Below, piece by piece: positions 63,069 to 64,000 of a stretch of DNA of 64,000 nucleotides. The notes below the pieces were generated by a model. The model saw nothing but the letters and a program-made list of their open reading frames with translations, made no database searches and was not told the origin of the DNA. Numbering within the stretch: position 1 is the first letter of the stretch; each line of letters starts with the position of its first letter. Origin of the DNA: Aquimarina atlantica (GTDB lineage: Bacteria; Bacteroidota; Bacteroidia; Flavobacteriales; Flavobacteriaceae); contig NZ_AQRA01000007.1 of the NCBI RefSeq assembly GCF_000626715.1, positions 248,001 to 312,000 on the forward strand, read 5' to 3'. The position numbers and the translations under genes were made by a program.

Positions 63069-63635
63069 TTACATTTTTAAACTAACAGCTAATTCAAATT
63101 CGTCATTGATCGCTTTATCACCTAGGTTATCAAAGAAACTTCCTGATCCGTATTTGATGTCATACTTAGTTCTGTCAACTTTAAGTGTTGTTGATGCAGT
63201 ACCTCCATTCACGGCAAGAATAAATTTGATTGGATTTGTTTTTCCTTTAATGGTAAGATCACCGGCTACTGTATAACCTTTATCTGTTTTTTTGGTTTTT
63301 GTAACCACTAATTTGGCATTTTTATGATTAGCTATTCCAAAGAAATCATCAGAACTTAAGTGCCCTTCTAATTTTTCTTTTCCTTTTCCAGCTTCAAGAT
63401 CAGTAACGGCAAGTGAGGTCATATCTACTACAAATTCGCCACCTGTAATGTTATCGCCATCAAATACTAAAAACCCTTTTGATAGTTTTAGTGTTCCCGT
63501 ATGCGATCCTGTAACTTTTTTACCTGTCCAGTTAATTGTACTTTCTGAAGTTTTGATTTCTTTCTTTTGTGCGAAAGTAGATGTTGTAGCAACTACTGCA
63601 ATTGCTAAGAATAATGATTTAAGTCTAGTTTTCAT
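63069..63635 (-). CDS. YceI-family exported protein
   Basis: 188 residues. Signal peptide ends near VVATTSTFAQ. Lipocalin-like YceI barrel: STINWTGKKVTGSHTGTLKL, FVVDMTSLAVTDL, HLSSDDFFGIANHKNAKLVV and a C-terminal FELAVSLKM. Members bind isoprenoid-type lipids such as polyprenols or ubiquinone-8 in the periplasm. It starts 13 bases after the MarR gene and is probably controlled by it. Confidence 0.93.
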   Translation of the reverse strand: MKTRLKSLFLAIAVVATTSTFAQKKEIKTSESTINWTGKKVTGSHTGTLKLSKGFLVFDGDNITGGEFVVDMTSLAVTDLEAGKGKEKLEGHLSSDDFFGIANHKNAKLVVTKTKKTDKGYTVAGDLTIKGKTNPIKFILAVNGGTASTTLKVDRTKYDIKYGSGSFFDNLGDKAINDEFELAVSLKM

Positions 63636-63648
63636 GATTGTTAAAAAA

Positions 63649-64000
63649 TTAATAGTTATTTATTGAGTTAGAATTTCGAAGTTTGTTTAATAATTCATTT
63701 AATTGAATTAAATCTTCTGTAGAAAAATTTGAAGTAACTCTATTTTCAAATTCATCCATTATGGGACTTACTTTATCCAAAAATTTTTTTCCTTGTTCTG
63801 TAATAGTAATTTCAACTTTTCTTCGATTAGATTCGCAGATTATACGTTTTACATAGCCTTTGTTAATGAGTTTATCTACTAATCGGGTTGTATTACTCAT
63901 TTTGGTAACCATTCTTTCTTGTATGGTAGAGAGGTTGGCCGGCTTATCCTTTTGCCCCTTTAAGATTCGGAGTACATTAAATTGTTGAAGAGAAATATCA
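63649..64000 (-). CDS. MarR-family transcriptional regulator, C-terminal part
   Basis: About 117 residues visible; the frame runs open past the window edge, so the N-terminus is missing. Winged-helix pattern: QQFNVLRILKGQ, LSTIQERMVTKMSNTTRLVD (recognition helix), KLINKGYVKRI, then the beta wing CESNRRKVEITITEQG and the C-terminal dimer helix. An internal ATG at 63912 is not the true start because conserved HTH sequence precedes it. Upstream of yceI in the same unit. Confidence 0.9.
   Translation of the reverse strand, partial: DISLQQFNVLRILKGQKDKPANLSTIQERMVTKMSNTTRLVDKLINKGYVKRIICESNRRKVEITITEQGKKFLDKVSPIMDEFENRVTSNFSTEDLIQLNELLNKLRNSNSINNY

Noticed and set aside
1..64000. tRNA, rRNA, prophage, integrase or insertion-sequence genes
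   Set aside because: Reading both strands I found no cloverleaf with a conserved T-loop, no rRNA stretches and no transposase or phage proteins; a covariance-model search would be needed to be certain about small RNAs.

Overview
The window looks like chromosome of a marine-type Flavobacteriaceae bacterium (phylum Bacteroidota), possibly close to Aquimarina. The genus is only an impression; the family rests on several signs. The DNA is AT-rich. Promoter-like sites follow the Bacteroidota -7 pattern TAnnTTTG rather than the E. coli pattern. Many lipoproteins start with a short hydrophobic segment ending in [S/A]-C-N/S/E/L. The gene set includes DUF1573, a PASTA protein without kinase, THX, an AraC regulator with a membrane N-terminus, M14 and GH18-like lipoproteins, a TRAP transporter and SulP. 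Most of the window is ordinary core chromosome. I saw no rRNA, tRNA, prophage, transposase or CRISPR array.

Layout. 1-2.8 kb: 5' end of lipA, a small DNA-binding-like gene behind a perfect palindrome, an ECF sigma factor, a small membrane protein and murB. 2.9-7.5 kb: an aminotransferase, two tandem paralogous aspartyl protease-PDZ genes and a DUF1573 protein. 7.7-17.7 kb: housekeeping genes valS, ACBP/psd/cdsA/LUD, ftsH, rsfS, birA, an SRPBCC protein and the divergent pair pyrE/NUDIX. 17.8-24.6 kb: a LysM/BON protein, a GH18-like lipoprotein, an M14 peptidase, a SulP transporter with an unusual inserted segment and a Cys-rich lipoprotein. 24.9-27.3 kb: a tight three-gene unit of a degenerate Lgt-like membrane protein, a multi-cluster radical SAM enzyme and a small membrane protein. 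This is the best candidate in the window for an undescribed (lipid or lipoprotein modifying) system. 27.5-33.1 kb: two roadblock-like proteins, ddl-coaD-VOC, PASTA-rluD. 33.2-42.3 kb: AraC regulator, amidohydrolase, cold-shock protein, GH99-like lipoprotein, yaaA and a TakP-like TRAP operon. 43.5-51.6 kb: pyruvate carboxylase, then an SGNH-SGNH-MBOAT surface polysaccharide O-acylation operon. 51.7-55.4 kb: accessory genes with several kinds of repeats. 55.7-63.0 kb: a complete tryptophan operon trpEGD-(four-helix-bundle gene)-CFBA on the minus strand. 63.0-64 kb: yceI and the 3' part of a marR regulator.

The clearest regulatory find is a trp attenuator in front of trpE. It has a Bacteroidota-type promoter, a 20-codon leader peptide with three consecutive Trp codons, a competing hairpin and a Rho-independent terminator, all in about 150 bases. 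The trp operon has also been colonised. A 35-bp palindromic repeat sits in frame inside trpF, half of the same repeat supplies the last codons and stop of trpC, and a four-helix-bundle (23S rRNA intervening-sequence type) gene lies between trpD and trpC. A related copy of the palindrome serves as the probable terminator of the pyruvate carboxylase gene.

Other points of interest are a 10-copy heptanucleotide tandem repeat abutting the TTG start of a DNA glycosylase-like gene, a 173-bp nested inverted repeat upstream of the DUF1287 gene, and two genes (pyrE, first roadblock gene) whose -7 element lies so close to the ATG that leaderless transcription is likely.
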